Below, in pieces: positions 17,947 to 26,933 of a stretch of 64,000 nucleotides of DNA; position 1 is the stretch's first letter; each line of letters starts with the position of its first letter. The position numbers and the translations under genes were made by a program. The notes under the pieces are model-generated. The model searched no databases. It was not told the origin of the DNA and saw only the letters and a program-made list of their open reading frames with translations. This DNA is from Hypericibacter terrae (lineage in GTDB: Bacteria > Pseudomonadota > Alphaproteobacteria > Dongiales > Dongiaceae). Location: contig NZ_CP042906.1 in NCBI RefSeq assembly GCF_008728855.1, positions 1,922,001-1,986,000 on the forward strand, given 5' to 3'.

Positions 17947-18591
17947 ATGGCTGCTCTCGCGGATAGAATAGATGAGGAGCTGAGACTGAAACTGTCGCCT
18001 ATCGGTTTCGAACCGGTTCGTGCTCGTCGTTGGGTTAGCGGCACAATTGCACCCATTCGTAAGATATTCGAATTCCAAGCAATGAAGGGCGGGTGGTATT
18101 CAGCGCGATGGGGTTTCTCACTCGACTTTGTGCCCGTTGTGCGGAATGGGCGTCTTCGCCGTAAGCGGACGTCCAAAAGCGTTGAATTTGATTTGTGTAT
18201 TGATCCGATAGATGAAATCGGCATCGCACCCGACTGGTGCTCCTTCGTCGAGATAGCGACACTCAAGGAAGTCGATGCTAGTCACCTCATTCGTGTTGTA
18301 CGAGCTGCGACCCGCGCGACGCATGACGATTTTGCCCGCGTCAACTCCGTGGGCGATGTCGTCACGGTCTTTCATGAGCGTGCGTCGATGGCATTTCGCC
18401 GCTTCTCGTTAGAGAACTACGTGCAGACCCACATTGCCTGGGGCTTGTGTCTACTCGCCGTTGGAAAGCGTGCGGAGGGCGAGGAGCACATCAGATTGTT
18501 TTGTGAAAAGAATGGTATCAATCGGAATGACCCCCTCATTCACAAAGCCGAATCTGAATTAGCTCGTGATGATGCCATGTCATCTTGTTGA
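17947..18591 (+). CDS. Hypothetical protein (DUF4304-like features)
   Basis: Soluble protein of 214 residues. The N-terminal part (LSPIGFEPVRARRWVSG, then FEFQAMKGGWYSARWGFSLDF) resembles the layout of DUF4304-type proteins, where a short 'lGF..r.r.w' block precedes a strand-rich region. This is weak pattern recognition only. The C-terminal half is helical with ETHIAWG-like and AEGEEHIRLF segments. Codon use is less biased than the flanking operons. It ends about 85 nt before a strong bidirectional terminator. A role in toxin immunity is possible for such stand-alone genes but nothing here proves it. Confidence 0.5.
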   Translation: MAALADRIDEELRLKLSPIGFEPVRARRWVSGTIAPIRKIFEFQAMKGGWYSARWGFSLDFVPVVRNGRLRRKRTSKSVEFDLCIDPIDEIGIAPDWCSFVEIATLKEVDASHLIRVVRAATRATHDDFARVNSVGDVVTVFHERASMAFRRFSLENYVQTHIAWGLCLLAVGKRAEGEEHIRLFCEKNGINRNDPLIHKAESELARDDAMSSC

Positions 18592-18670
18592 GGAATGGAA
18601 GCACGGTCTTTGGCGGTGGGACAAGTAACTCGCGCTCTGATACTGGCAAATGACCCGTGAAACCTCGCAC

Positions 18671-18702
18671 AAAAAACGGCGCCCTTTGAGGCGCCGTTTT
18701 GT
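18671..18702. terminator. Strong bidirectional rho-independent terminator
   Basis: Perfect 9-bp stem AACGGCGCC (18675-18683) / GGCGCCGTT (18690-18698) with loop ctttga, an A-run on the left and a T-run on the right. It can end transcription from both sides and lies between the convergent hypothetical gene and the MoaD-like gene. Confidence 0.9.
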
Positions 18703-18733
18703 ATCGAAGCAATGATATCGATCGTTCCCGCCT

Positions 18734-18979
18734 TCACCCGCCCGCCAGCTTCGGCAGCAACACCACCTCGCTCGTGGGACGGATCGGCTGGAACCAGTTG
18801 TTGGTATAGATCAGGCCGTCGATGGAGATCGACACGCCGCGGTCGAGCTGCGGCTTGAGGTCGGGATAGGCTTCTCCGAGGCGGGCCAGGAGCTGCCTGA
18901 TGTCGGCAGCCTCGACCTCGACCTCGGATTTGCCATGGGCCGCCCGCTTGAGCGACCCCCAAAGCACGACCTGGACCAT
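18734..18979 (-). CDS. MoaD/ThiS-family sulfur-carrier-like protein
   Basis: Small ubiquitin-fold protein of 81 residues ending in the exact Gly-Gly (LLPKLAGG) that is thiocarboxylated in MoaD and ThiS. It starts [16 protein letters not shown], as in MoaD. ATG at 18979 overlaps the stop of the molybdenum hydroxylase large-subunit gene as ATGA, so it is the last gene of a four-gene operon. This suggests dedicated sulfur transfer for the molybdopterin enzyme, or a role in cofactor supply. No MoaE or MoeB is adjacent. The family call is firm; the link to this enzyme is inferred. Confidence 0.75.
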   Translation of the reverse strand: MVQVVLWGSLKRAAHGKSEVEVEAADIRQLLARLGEAYPDLKPQLDRGVSISIDGLIYTNNWFQPIRPTSEVVLLPKLAGG

Positions 18980-21240
18980 CAACGGCCCTTGGCGGCCAGC
19001 TCGTCGATCGCCTTCAGGATGCGCGGCGGCGACATCGGCAGATGCGTCAGACGCACACCGGCCGCGGCCGAGACCGCGTTGGAGACGGCCGCCAGCGGCG
19101 GCACGATCGAGGTCTCGCCGACGCCGCGCACGCCATAGGGATGGCCCTCGTTCGGCACCTCGACGATCTTGGTGTCGATCATCGGCAGGTCCGAGGCCAC
19201 CGGGATGCGGTAGTCGAGGAAGCCTGCGTTCTGCAGGCGGCCGTCCTTGCCATAGATATATTCCTCGTTGAGCGCCCAGCCGATGCCCTGCACGGCACCG
19301 CCCTGGAACTGCCCTTCGACATAGCTCGGATGGACCGCCTTGCCCGCATCCTGGACCACCGTGTAGCGGGTGATCATGGTGCGGCCGGTCTCCTTGTCGA
19401 CCTCGGCATCGACGAGATGCGTGGCGAAGCTGACGCCCGCACCCTCGGCGTTGAACTCGGTATGGCCCGCGATCGGCCCACCGGTGTTGCCCGACGACTT
19501 GGCAATGTCGGCCAGCGAGAGCGGCTCGAAGCTGCCGGCATTGGCGCCGGAGGGCTTGGCATAGCCGGCTTCCCAGGTGACCGCATCTTCCGGGATGCCC
19601 CAGATCTGCGCGGCACGCCCGCAGAGCTTCTTGATCGCGTCGCGCGCGGCATAGATCGTCGCCATGCCGGTGGCGAAGGTGGTGCGGCTGCCGTCGGTCA
19701 CGTCGTTGTAGCCCAGCGACGAGGTGTCGGCGACGATGGTCCGCACCGCGTCATAGGCGATGCCCAGCTCCTCGGCGGCCATCAGGCTCATCGAGGCGCG
19801 CGAGCCGCCGATGTCGGGCGTGCCCACCGCCAGCGTGCAGGTGCCGTCGGTGTTGACGTTGAGCGACACGCAGGTCTGGCCGCCGAAATTGAACCAGAAG
19901 CCGCAGGCCATGCCGCGACCCTGGCCCGGCTTCAAGGGCGCCTTCCAATGCGGATGCGACTTGGCCGCCTCGAGCGTGGCGCCGAGGCCGATCTTGCCGA
20001 AGGTCGGACCGTAGGAAGACTTGGTCCCTTGCTTGGCCGCGTTCTTGATGCGGAATTCGATCGGATCCATGTTCAGCTTGCGGGCCAGCTCGTCCATGAT
20101 GCTCTCGACCGCGAAGGCCGAGATCGGCGCACCGGGGGCGCGATAGGCCGCCTGCTTCGGGCGGTTGGTCACGACGTCGAGGCCGACGGCGCGCACATTC
20201 TCCAGATCGTAGCAGGCGAAGGCCGACATGGCGCCGAACTCGACAGGCGAGCCGGCATAGGCGCCGCCCTGATAGCGGAACTCGCCATCGGCCGCGGTGA
20301 TGCGGCCATCCTTCGTGACGCCGACCTTGACGCGCATCGAGGCGCTCGAGGTCGGGCCGGAGGCGCGGAACACCTCCTCGCGGCTCATCACGACCTTGAC
20401 CGGCCGGTTGGCCTTGCGCGAGAGCGCGAGCGCCACCGGCTCGATGAAGACCGTGGTCTTGCCGCCGAAGCCGCCGCCGATCTCGGAGGCGGTGACGCGC
20501 AGCTTCGAGATGTCGAGGCCGAGCAGGCCGGCGCAGGCCGCCCTGATCATGAAATGGCCTTGCGTGCAGACCCAGAGATCGCCGACGCCGTCGCCGCTCA
20601 GGGTCGCGAGGCAGGCATGGGGCTCGATATAGCCCTGATGCGTCGCCTCGGTCTTGAATTCGCGCTCGATGACGATATCGGCTTTCTTGAAGCCCTTCTC
20701 GACATCGCCATGGCCGAACTCGTGACGCCGCGTGATGTTGGAGGGCTTGGTCGGCGCCGGCTCGACGCCGGCCGTGATCATGCCTTCATGGAGCAGGGGA
20801 GCGCCCGGCTTCATGGCTTCGTCCACGTCGGTGACGTGGGGCAGGATCTCGTAGTCGACCTCGATCAAGGCGAGGGCCTTGCGGGCCACGGTCGTGCTGA
20901 CGGCGGCCACGGCGGCGACGGCATGGCCGTCATAGAGCGCCTTCTTGCCGGCCATCACATTGTCGAGGATGTCGGTGAGATCGCCGCTCTGTTCCTTGAA
21001 ATCGGCGCGCGTCACGACCGCTTTCACGCCGGGCAGGGCCTCGGCCTTGGCGGTGTCGATCTTGCGGATGCGCGCATGAGCATGCGGGCTGCGCAGGATC
21101 CGGCCCACCAGCATGCCGGGGGCCGACATGTCGGCGCCGAAGCGGGCGCGGCCGGTGACCTTGTCGATGCCGTCCGGACGGGCCGGGCGGGTGCCGACGA
21201 CTTTGAACGCGGGTACGCCAGTCTTGCTATCGAGGGGCAT
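18979..21240 (-). CDS. Molybdenum hydroxylase large subunit (xanthine dehydrogenase/aldehyde oxidase family)
   Basis: Molybdopterin-binding catalytic subunit of 753 residues. An N-terminal a/b hammerhead domain ([15 protein letters not shown]) is followed by Moco-binding blocks with [21 protein letters not shown] and the catalytic glutamate in GVRGVGETS near residue 720. The AYRAPGAP loop is of xanthine/aldehyde-oxidoreductase type and lacks the AYRCSFR cysteine of form I CO dehydrogenase. It hydroxylates a heterocycle or oxidises an aldehyde, passing electrons to the iron-sulfur and FAD subunits encoded upstream. The order FAD, FeS, Mo, MoaD-like is an operon. The substrate is unknown. Confidence 0.9.
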   Translation of the reverse strand: MPLDSKTGVPAFKVVGTRPARPDGIDKVTGRARFGADMSAPGMLVGRILRSPHAHARIRKIDTAKAEALPGVKAVVTRADFKEQSGDLTDILDNVMAGKKALYDGHAVAAVAAVSTTVARKALALIEVDYEILPHVTDVDEAMKPGAPLLHEGMITAGVEPAPTKPSNITRRHEFGHGDVEKGFKKADIVIEREFKTEATHQGYIEPHACLATLSGDGVGDLWVCTQGHFMIRAACAGLLGLDISKLRVTASEIGGGFGGKTTVFIEPVALALSRKANRPVKVVMSREEVFRASGPTSSASMRVKVGVTKDGRITAADGEFRYQGGAYAGSPVEFGAMSAFACYDLENVRAVGLDVVTNRPKQAAYRAPGAPISAFAVESIMDELARKLNMDPIEFRIKNAAKQGTKSSYGPTFGKIGLGATLEAAKSHPHWKAPLKPGQGRGMACGFWFNFGGQTCVSLNVNTDGTCTLAVGTPDIGGSRASMSLMAAEELGIAYDAVRTIVADTSSLGYNDVTDGSRTTFATGMATIYAARDAIKKLCGRAAQIWGIPEDAVTWEAGYAKPSGANAGSFEPLSLADIAKSSGNTGGPIAGHTEFNAEGAGVSFATHLVDAEVDKETGRTMITRYTVVQDAGKAVHPSYVEGQFQGGAVQGIGWALNEEYIYGKDGRLQNAGFLDYRIPVASDLPMIDTKIVEVPNEGHPYGVRGVGETSIVPPLAAVSNAVSAAAGVRLTHLPMSPPRILKAIDELAAKGR

Positions 21241-21243
21241 GGT

Positions 21244-21720
21244 TCAACCCTTTCGCATTTCGGCGGCGGCGTCCTGAACCGCGCGCACGATCTTGTCGTA
21301 ACCGGTGCAGCGGCAGAGATTGCCGGCGAGCCAGTAGCGGATTTCGGTCTCGGTCGGATCCGGATTCTTGTCCAGAAGCGCCTTGGCCGCGACCAGGAAG
21401 CCCGGGGTGCAGATGCCGCACTGCAGGGCCGCATGCTCGATGAACTTGCGCTGCAGCGGGTGCAGCGTCTCGCCATGGGCCATGCCTTCGATGGTGCGGA
21501 CCTCGCGGCCATTCACCTCGGCGCCCAGCACCAGGCAGGAGCAGACGAGCCGTCCGTCCAGCGTGACGCTGCAGGCGCCGCAATCGCCCGTGCCGCAACC
21601 TTCCTTGGCGCCGGTCAGGCCCAGGCGGTTGCGCAGCACGTCGAGCAGCGTCTCGTCCGCCTCGCAGAGATATTCGGTGGTATCGCCGTTGATCTTGGTG
21701 GTGACGTGAACCTGACTCAT
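21244..21720 (-). CDS. Molybdenum hydroxylase [2Fe-2S] small subunit
   Basis: 158 residues with both iron-sulfur motifs of the family. A plant-type ferredoxin site ([16 protein letters not shown]) is followed by the C-terminal four-helix site ([10 protein letters not shown] ... [10 protein letters not shown]). It carries electrons between the molybdenum and FAD subunits. The start overlaps the FAD-subunit stop as ATGA, and the large-subunit gene starts 3 nt after its stop. No Tat signal is present, so the complex is cytoplasmic. Confidence 0.93.
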   Translation of the reverse strand: MSQVHVTTKINGDTTEYLCEADETLLDVLRNRLGLTGAKEGCGTGDCGACSVTLDGRLVCSCLVLGAEVNGREVRTIEGMAHGETLHPLQRKFIEHAALQCGICTPGFLVAAKALLDKNPDPTETEIRYWLAGNLCRCTGYDKIVRAVQDAAAEMRKG

Positions 21721-22580
21721 TTGGATTTCCTCGCGCGCTCGAGCGCAATAAGGGCGGCCCGGCGCGCGAGCACGCCGGCAACCTTGATGCGGAACTCTTT
21801 GGTGCCGCGCTTGTCGTCGATCGGCCGGCAGGCGGCGGACGCCGCGGCTGCCAGCTTGTCCAGGGCCGCTTCGTCGAGCTTGCTGCCGATGAGGGCATCG
21901 GCGGCGGGACCGACCAGCAGCACGCGCTCGGCGACCGCACCCAGCGCGACGCGCGCCGCCTTGCAGACGCCCTTGTCGTCGAGCGTGATGCTGACGCCGG
22001 CGCCCACCACCGCGATGTCCATCTCGGTGCGCGGGATGAAGCGCAGGTAAGCGTCGGCCGAATGCGGCGGACGGGCTGCCAGCAGGATCGATTCCACGAT
22101 CTCGCCCTTGGCCAGCGTGGTCTTGCCGGGCGAGGTCGAAATCTCCTCGACCGGGACATTGCGCCGGCCTTGCGGACCCACGATCGAGGCGATCGCTCCG
22201 GCGGCGACCATCGCGGGCACGCTGTCGGCGGCCGGCGAGGCGTTGCAGAGATTGCCCACCATGGTGGCGCGGCCCTGGACCTGCTTCGAGCCGATCAGCT
22301 CGACGGCCTCGACCACGCCGGGCCAGAGCTTCTTGACGCCCGGATGCTCGCCCAGCTCGGCGGCCGGCACGGCGGCGCCAATCCGGAACCCGCCGCCTTC
22401 GGCGGTGATCTTGCGCATGCTGTCGATGCGCTTCACATCGACCACGAGGTCGGGCTCGATATAGCCGCCGCGCAGCCGGACCAGCAGGTCGGTCCCGCCG
22501 GCCAGAAGGTAGGCGCGGCCTTTTTCCTGGGCCAGGAGCGCTACCGCGGAGTCGATAGTACCTGGCGTTTCATATCGCAT
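21717..22580 (-). CDS. Molybdenum hydroxylase FAD-binding medium subunit
   Basis: 287 residues of the CoxM/XdhB FAD family: [15 protein letters not shown] (residues 26-40) for FAD binding, then [15 protein letters not shown], the second conserved FAD block, and a C-terminal CO-dehydrogenase flavoprotein domain. It is the first gene of the operon, followed with ATGA overlap by the iron-sulfur subunit. The promoter should lie within 22581-22808, where I see no clear boxes. Confidence 0.92.
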   Translation of the reverse strand: MRYETPGTIDSAVALLAQEKGRAYLLAGGTDLLVRLRGGYIEPDLVVDVKRIDSMRKITAEGGGFRIGAAVPAAELGEHPGVKKLWPGVVEAVELIGSKQVQGRATMVGNLCNASPAADSVPAMVAAGAIASIVGPQGRRNVPVEEISTSPGKTTLAKGEIVESILLAARPPHSADAYLRFIPRTEMDIAVVGAGVSITLDDKGVCKAARVALGAVAERVLLVGPAADALIGSKLDEAALDKLAAAASAACRPIDDKRGTKEFRIKVAGVLARRAALIALERARKSK

Positions 22581-22808
22581 GGCGTCGATCCATTTTGTTG
22601 AAAACCTCTCTCGATCGGCGCGCCGCCCCTTGGGACGGGGGGCAGGCCGGTGGCCCTAGATTAGGAGATCGGCGGCAAAAAGCGAAGCCGATCGCGGGCC
22701 CTGCGACCGGCTCTCAATTGGTTGTCATGGTGCAATAAATCGGCTCACCCCCACCGGGCCCGGGGTCTTTGAGCGTGGATTCCCGCGGATCGCCGCGCCC
22801 AAGGCGGG

Positions 22809-23126
22809 TCAGGGTTTGAAAAAGCCGGCACGGCGCAGCGTCACGTTCTGGAGCGAGGCGATCAGCGGGCCATCGGCCTCCGTGGTTTTTTTCGCTGCGA
22901 TCCATTCGGGATTGGCCCGGAAATTGTCCCAGGCGGTCTTCATCGCGGCCTCGTCCGGCCACTCGACCACATACCAGAGCTCGCCCTTGCCGTCAGTCGA
23001 TTCCCAGAAATCCACGAGCTTGAAGTCCAGCTTGCGGAAGAGCGGAAGCGTATTCTCGCGGAAACGGCGGCTGAGCGCTTCGGCCTTGCCGGGCGCGGGG
23101 ACATATTGGCGCAGTTCGTAGATCAA
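22809..23126 (-). CDS. NIPSNAP family protein
   Basis: Small soluble protein of 105 residues, one NIPSNAP domain: MIYELRQYVPAPGKA start, GELWYVVEWPD and a C-terminal LRRAGFFKP. NIPSNAP domains have a dimeric alpha/beta-barrel ferredoxin-like fold; bacterial members often accompany catabolic oxidoreductases, with unknown chemistry. It lies 56 nt downstream of the MocR gene on the same strand and may be co-transcribed with it. That would place it in the LLM/M19/ABC catabolic locus rather than with the Mo hydroxylase. Confidence 0.8.
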   Translation of the reverse strand: MIYELRQYVPAPGKAEALSRRFRENTLPLFRKLDFKLVDFWESTDGKGELWYVVEWPDEAAMKTAWDNFRANPEWIAAKKTTEADGPLIASLQNVTLRRAGFFKP

Positions 23127-23182
23127 CTCGTATCTCCGGATCGATCGGGTTCACGCATGGAATCATGCGTGTCTTGCGGGCA

Positions 23183-24580
23183 CTAAAGCACGAGATAGGT
23201 GGCGGCCGGTCTTTCGCGCAGGAGGTCGGCGACGATCTCGAGGCCGCGCTGCAGCTCGGTGCGCGAGGGCGTCGCGCCGCCGAGGCTGATGCGGATGGCC
23301 TGGGGCGAGGCGACATGGCCGACGACGAAGGCCTCCGCCGGCGTCACCGCCAGCCCGCGCGAGCGCGCCTGGGCGACGAAGCCCTCGGCACGCCAGGTGG
23401 CGGGCAGGGGCAGCCAGAGATGGAGCGAGCTCGGCAGGGCGCGATATTCGTGGCCGATGAGAATCTGGCGCGCCAGCTTCTGGCGCCGCGCCAGCTCCTG
23501 GCGCTGCCACGCCACCAGGCGCTCCGCGCTGCCATCGCGGATCCAGATGGTCGCGATCTCGGCCGGTATCATCGACACCATCCAGGTAGTGGCGCCGAGG
23601 CCCGGGATCAGCTCCTCGACGCGGCCGGGCGGTGCCGCCAGGAATCCGATGCGCAATCCCGGGGAGATGCATTTCGAGAGGCTGGTGAAATAGAAACTCT
23701 GCTCGGGCGCAAAGCTCGACAGAGCAGGGGGCGGGTTTTCGAGGAGGGGGCCATAGACATCGTCCTCGATGATGGTCACGCCGTAGCGGATTGCGACCTC
23801 GGCGATCGCCTTGCGCCGTTCCACCGGCATGATCGTCAGGGTCGGGCTGTGATGGTTGGGAACGGTGATGAGCGCCTTGACCTTCATGGTGCGGCAGGCG
23901 GCTTCCAGCGCATCGGGAAGCATGCCGTCCTGATCCATCGCCAATCCCTTGAGCTGCAGGCTGCGATTGGCGGTCAGGAACTTGATGCCGGGATCGGTCA
24001 GCTCCTCGGTCACCACGATCTGGTTGGGCTCGAGCAGGGAAGCGAGGATGATGGCGTGCGCATGCTGGGCGCCGTTGGTGATGAGGATGTTCTCCGGCGA
24101 GGTCCGCAGGCCGCGCTTCTCGATCCAGTTCGCCGCCGCGGCGCGATGCGCCGGCAATCCGACCCAGGGCCGGTGGTAATGCATCAGCTCGTCGACGCGG
24201 TCGCTGCTCGAGATCATCTTGAGCGAGCCCGACACCGCCTCGATCAGCATGGGGGTCGGGACCGGGCAATTGAAGGCCATGTCGATCGGCTCGATCTGGC
24301 GGCTGTCGACGCCGATGCGCGAGAGGTCGGTCCAGGCATTCGGCATGACGAAGGTGCCGCGTCCGACTTCGCTCAGGATCAACTGCCGGCGGACCGCCTC
24401 GGCATAGGCCTTGCTCACGGTGCTGACCGAGAGTCCCATCTGATAGGCGAGCTCGCGATGCGTCGGCAGCCGGTCGCCCGGCCGCACCAGGCCATTCTTG
24501 ATATCGTCGGACAGCGCGTCGGCGATGGCGAGATAGCGGCGTCCGCGGCGGCTCGCGATGTCAGGCTTCCATTCGGTCAC
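23183..24580 (-). CDS. MocR-type GntR/aminotransferase transcriptional regulator
   Basis: 465-residue fusion of an N-terminal GntR winged helix (about 14-80, GDRLPTHRELAYQMGLSVSTV) and a class I aminotransferase-fold domain. The latter has PLP-site features NGAQHAHAI, PNHHSPTLT, IIEDDVYGP and the lysine in YFTSLSKCISPGLRIG. Such regulators sense amino compounds through PLP. GTG at 24580 is chosen because GGGGAG lies 9 nt upstream; the longer frame to 24634 would run through the operator region. It is divergent from the LLM monooxygenase gene, with direct and inverted repeats between them, so it probably controls that operon. Confidence 0.9.
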   Translation of the reverse strand: MTEWKPDIASRRGRRYLAIADALSDDIKNGLVRPGDRLPTHRELAYQMGLSVSTVSKAYAEAVRRQLILSEVGRGTFVMPNAWTDLSRIGVDSRQIEPIDMAFNCPVPTPMLIEAVSGSLKMISSSDRVDELMHYHRPWVGLPAHRAAAANWIEKRGLRTSPENILITNGAQHAHAIILASLLEPNQIVVTEELTDPGIKFLTANRSLQLKGLAMDQDGMLPDALEAACRTMKVKALITVPNHHSPTLTIMPVERRKAIAEVAIRYGVTIIEDDVYGPLLENPPPALSSFAPEQSFYFTSLSKCISPGLRIGFLAAPPGRVEELIPGLGATTWMVSMIPAEIATIWIRDGSAERLVAWQRQELARRQKLARQILIGHEYRALPSSLHLWLPLPATWRAEGFVAQARSRGLAVTPAEAFVVGHVASPQAIRISLGGATPSRTELQRGLEIVADLLRERPAATYLVL

Positions 24581-24604
24581 TCTGCTGACTCCCCTCTTCT
24601 GTAG

Positions 24605-24664
24605 CAGGACAATATATGAATTGACGCAGTTCAATTCGTCAAGCTATCCCAGAAAACAGGACAA
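24605..24664. promoter_or_regulatory. Candidate MocR operator between divergent genes
   Basis: Two copies of CAGGACAA (24605-24612 and 24657-24664) lie in direct orientation 52 bp apart. Between them is a palindrome nest: GAATTGA/TCAATTC (24618-24637) and TTGACG/CGTCAA (24621-24642). MocR regulators usually bind direct repeats. The TTGACG and CGTCAA words recur upstream of the binding-protein gene at 26829-26834 and 26869-26874. Function is inferred from position. Confidence 0.45.
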
Positions 24665-24736
24665 GTTCGCCGGGATGTGCCTCGCAAGGCGTTGGCTTCG
24701 GCCGCGTGCATCCGGGTGATTTCAGGAGCTATGACA

Positions 24737-25774
24737 ATGGATTTCGGGTTTTACCTGCCCTGCTATTGGCCGGACACGAGCTTTCCGGCGCAGACCATGT
24801 ATGACGAGATGCTCGAGGAAGCGAAGCTCGCCGAGGATCTCGGTTATATCTCCCTGACGATCCCCGAGCATCATTTCATCAATTATCTGACCCATCCCAG
24901 CCCGCTGCTGACGGCAGTCCGGGTCGCGAGCGTCACCAGGAAGATTCCGCTCATCTCCGCGGTCCTGGTGCTGCCCTTCTACGATATCCGGCGGTTGGCG
25001 GGCGAGATCGCGCAGGCCGACTGCCTGACGCATGGCCGCATCCAGCTCGGCGTCGGCCGCGGCGCCTTCCGCTACGAGTTCGACCGGTTCAACGTGCCGG
25101 TCGAGGAGAGCCGCGAGCGCTTCGACGATTCGCTCAATCTCCTGATCAAGCTCCTGACCGAGGAAGAGGTCGGCTGGAACAGCAAATATTACAAGTTCGA
25201 CCCGATCACCATCACGCCGCGCCCGATCCAGCGACCCTATCCGCCGATCTGGATCGCGGCCTTGGCCGAAGGGGCCATCCAGGGCTGCGTCAAGCGCGGC
25301 TTCCACGTCATGACCACGCCGCTGCGTGATCCGTTCTCGGCGGTGAAGATGCAGTCGGATGCGTTCTTCTCGGTGCTGCCGGCCGGAAGTCCGCAGCGCC
25401 TCTCGATGCTGCGCATGGGCTTCGTCACGAAGAACGAGGCCGATACCCAGGCGAAGCTGCGCGTGGCCTACGAGAACCATCAGCGCTTCGTCAATGTCTT
25501 CACCACGCCCGGCACCGTCCATAACGGCGCCATCGAGCCGATCGCGGTGTCGGAGACGCTGGACGACATCCGCAAGAGCCTGATCATCGGCTCGCCGCAG
25601 GAATGCGTCGACAAGCTCGGCCATTATGCCGATCTCGGCATCCACGACATCCAGGTCAATATGAACTTCGGCGCCAACCATGCCGACGTGATGGGCTCGC
25701 TCGAGCGCTTCGCGGCGCATGTGATGCCGCATTTCAAGAACCGCTCGTCGGCGCGCGCGAAGGAACTGGCATGA
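24737..25774 (+). CDS. LLM-class flavin-dependent monooxygenase
   Basis: Bacterial-luciferase-like TIM-barrel oxidoreductase of 345 residues using reduced FMN. Family features are FGFYLPCYWPD at the start, the IPEHHF motif (about residue 50), the GRIQLGVGRGAFRYEF block and RPIQRPYPPIWIAA. A separate flavin reductase normally supplies FMNH2; none is adjacent. AGGAG at 24724-24728 is spaced for ATG 24737 rather than ATG 24731. It overlaps the M19-like gene as ATGA, and the two precede an ABC importer, so it probably attacks an imported amine, amide or sulfur compound. Confidence 0.87.
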   Translation: MDFGFYLPCYWPDTSFPAQTMYDEMLEEAKLAEDLGYISLTIPEHHFINYLTHPSPLLTAVRVASVTRKIPLISAVLVLPFYDIRRLAGEIAQADCLTHGRIQLGVGRGAFRYEFDRFNVPVEESRERFDDSLNLLIKLLTEEEVGWNSKYYKFDPITITPRPIQRPYPPIWIAALAEGAIQGCVKRGFHVMTTPLRDPFSAVKMQSDAFFSVLPAGSPQRLSMLRMGFVTKNEADTQAKLRVAYENHQRFVNVFTTPGTVHNGAIEPIAVSETLDDIRKSLIIGSPQECVDKLGHYADLGIHDIQVNMNFGANHADVMGSLERFAAHVMPHFKNRSSARAKELA

Positions 25775-26805
25775 GCGATCCGAAGGAAGCGGCGGCCCTG
25801 CATGAGAGGGCGTTCGTCATCGACGGGCTCAACTTCCAGTGCGACGGCAGCACCGACGCACTCAAGGCCGGCGGGGTCAATGCGGTCAATGTGACGGTCA
25901 GCGGCCTCAATGCCGATTTCGAGGAGGCCTGCGATCAGATCGGCGAATGGCTCCATCGCTGCGAGCAGCCGGAGTCCGAGTGGCGGATCATTCGCCAGGT
26001 GTCGGATTTCCAGGCCGCGCGCGCGGCGGGCCAGATCGGCCTGATCATGGGCTGGCAGAACATGCGCGCCATCGCCGACAATCTGAGACGGCTGCGTCTG
26101 TTCCACCGGCTGGGCGTGCGGGTGATGCAGCTCACCTACAACGAGCGCAACTTCATGGGCGATGGCTGCCTCGAGCCCAATGACGGCGGCCTGAGCCTGC
26201 TCGGCCGCAAGGCGGTCGCCGAGATGAACGCGCTCGGCATCGCAGTGGATCTGAGCCATGTGGGCGAACGCGCCAGTCTCGAGGCGGCGTCGATCAGCAC
26301 CAGGCCCGTGCTGCTGACCCACGCCAATGCCAAGGCCGTCTCGAACGTCCCGCGCAACAAGACCGACGCGGTGATCAAGGCGGTGGCCGCCACCGGGGGG
26401 CTGATCGGCGCCAGCGTCTATGGCCCGATGTGCTGGGACGGCGATCCCGCGCACCGCCCGGCCTTGCGCGACTTCCTGCGCCATCTCGATCACATCGTCG
26501 GGCTGGTCGGGCATGAGCATGTGGCGCTCGGCACCGACTTCCCGGCGGTTCGCGACTTGGCCTCGGTCGGCAGCATCATCCAGATGACCCTCGACCGCTA
26601 TCCGGCCGCCATCTCCAAATATGCCGCGGCCTTCGGCAATGACGTGCGCACCCGCTATCTCTCGGAATGCAGCACGCCCAACGAAATTCCGGCGATCACT
26701 GCAGCGCTGCTCGACCATGGCTGGAAGCCGGCGCAGATCGAAGCCTTCCTCGGCGGCAATTATCTGCGCGTGCTCGCGAAGATCTGGGGTCCGGCCGCCG
26801 CCTGA
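25771..26805 (+). CDS. M19 membrane-dipeptidase-family protein with altered metal site
   Basis: 344-residue amidohydrolase-fold protein of the renal-dipeptidase (M19) family: LGVRVMQLTYNERNF, VDLSHVGERASL, PVLLTHANAKAV, GHEHVALGTDF and a C-terminal FLGGNYLRVL. Of the usual metal ligands, the histidines in SHVG and THAN and the aspartate in GTDF remain. The N-terminal H-x-D is replaced (DGLNF at about residues 18-22) and the bridging glutamate position reads GLIMGW. It may bind a single metal or use a different substrate. No signal peptide is present. ATG at 25771 overlaps the monooxygenase stop as ATGA. Confidence 0.82.
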   Translation: MSDPKEAAALHERAFVIDGLNFQCDGSTDALKAGGVNAVNVTVSGLNADFEEACDQIGEWLHRCEQPESEWRIIRQVSDFQAARAAGQIGLIMGWQNMRAIADNLRRLRLFHRLGVRVMQLTYNERNFMGDGCLEPNDGGLSLLGRKAVAEMNALGIAVDLSHVGERASLEAASISTRPVLLTHANAKAVSNVPRNKTDAVIKAVAATGGLIGASVYGPMCWDGDPAHRPALRDFLRHLDHIVGLVGHEHVALGTDFPAVRDLASVGSIIQMTLDRYPAAISKYAAAFGNDVRTRYLSECSTPNEIPAITAALLDHGWKPAQIEAFLGGNYLRVLAKIWGPAAA

Positions 26806-26828
26806 GGTGTCGCACGACAATCTATAAC

Positions 26829-26898
26829 TTGACGCGCTTTTTGGGCGCGATAGGGTCGGATTGTAAGGCGTCAAATTCAGCGGGTCGGTTCAGACCCG
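26829..26898 (+). promoter_or_regulatory. Regulatory region before the binding-protein gene
   Basis: TTGACG at 26829-26834 and CGTCAA at 26869-26874 form a widely spaced inverted pair, the same words found in the MocR-gene intergenic region. A hairpin CGGGTC-ggttca-GACCCG (26881-26893 region) follows in the probable 5' leader. TTGACG may double as a -35 box, but no good -10 is seen at the right distance. Confidence 0.35.
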
Positions 26899-26933
26899 GT
26901 GACATCCAAATGAGTTCCACGGGAGGAGACCGA

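Noticed and set aside
19042-22050. 1002-codon plus-strand frame opposite the Mo hydroxylase genes
   Set aside because: Shadow frame; the minus strand encodes three subunits with full cofactor motifs.
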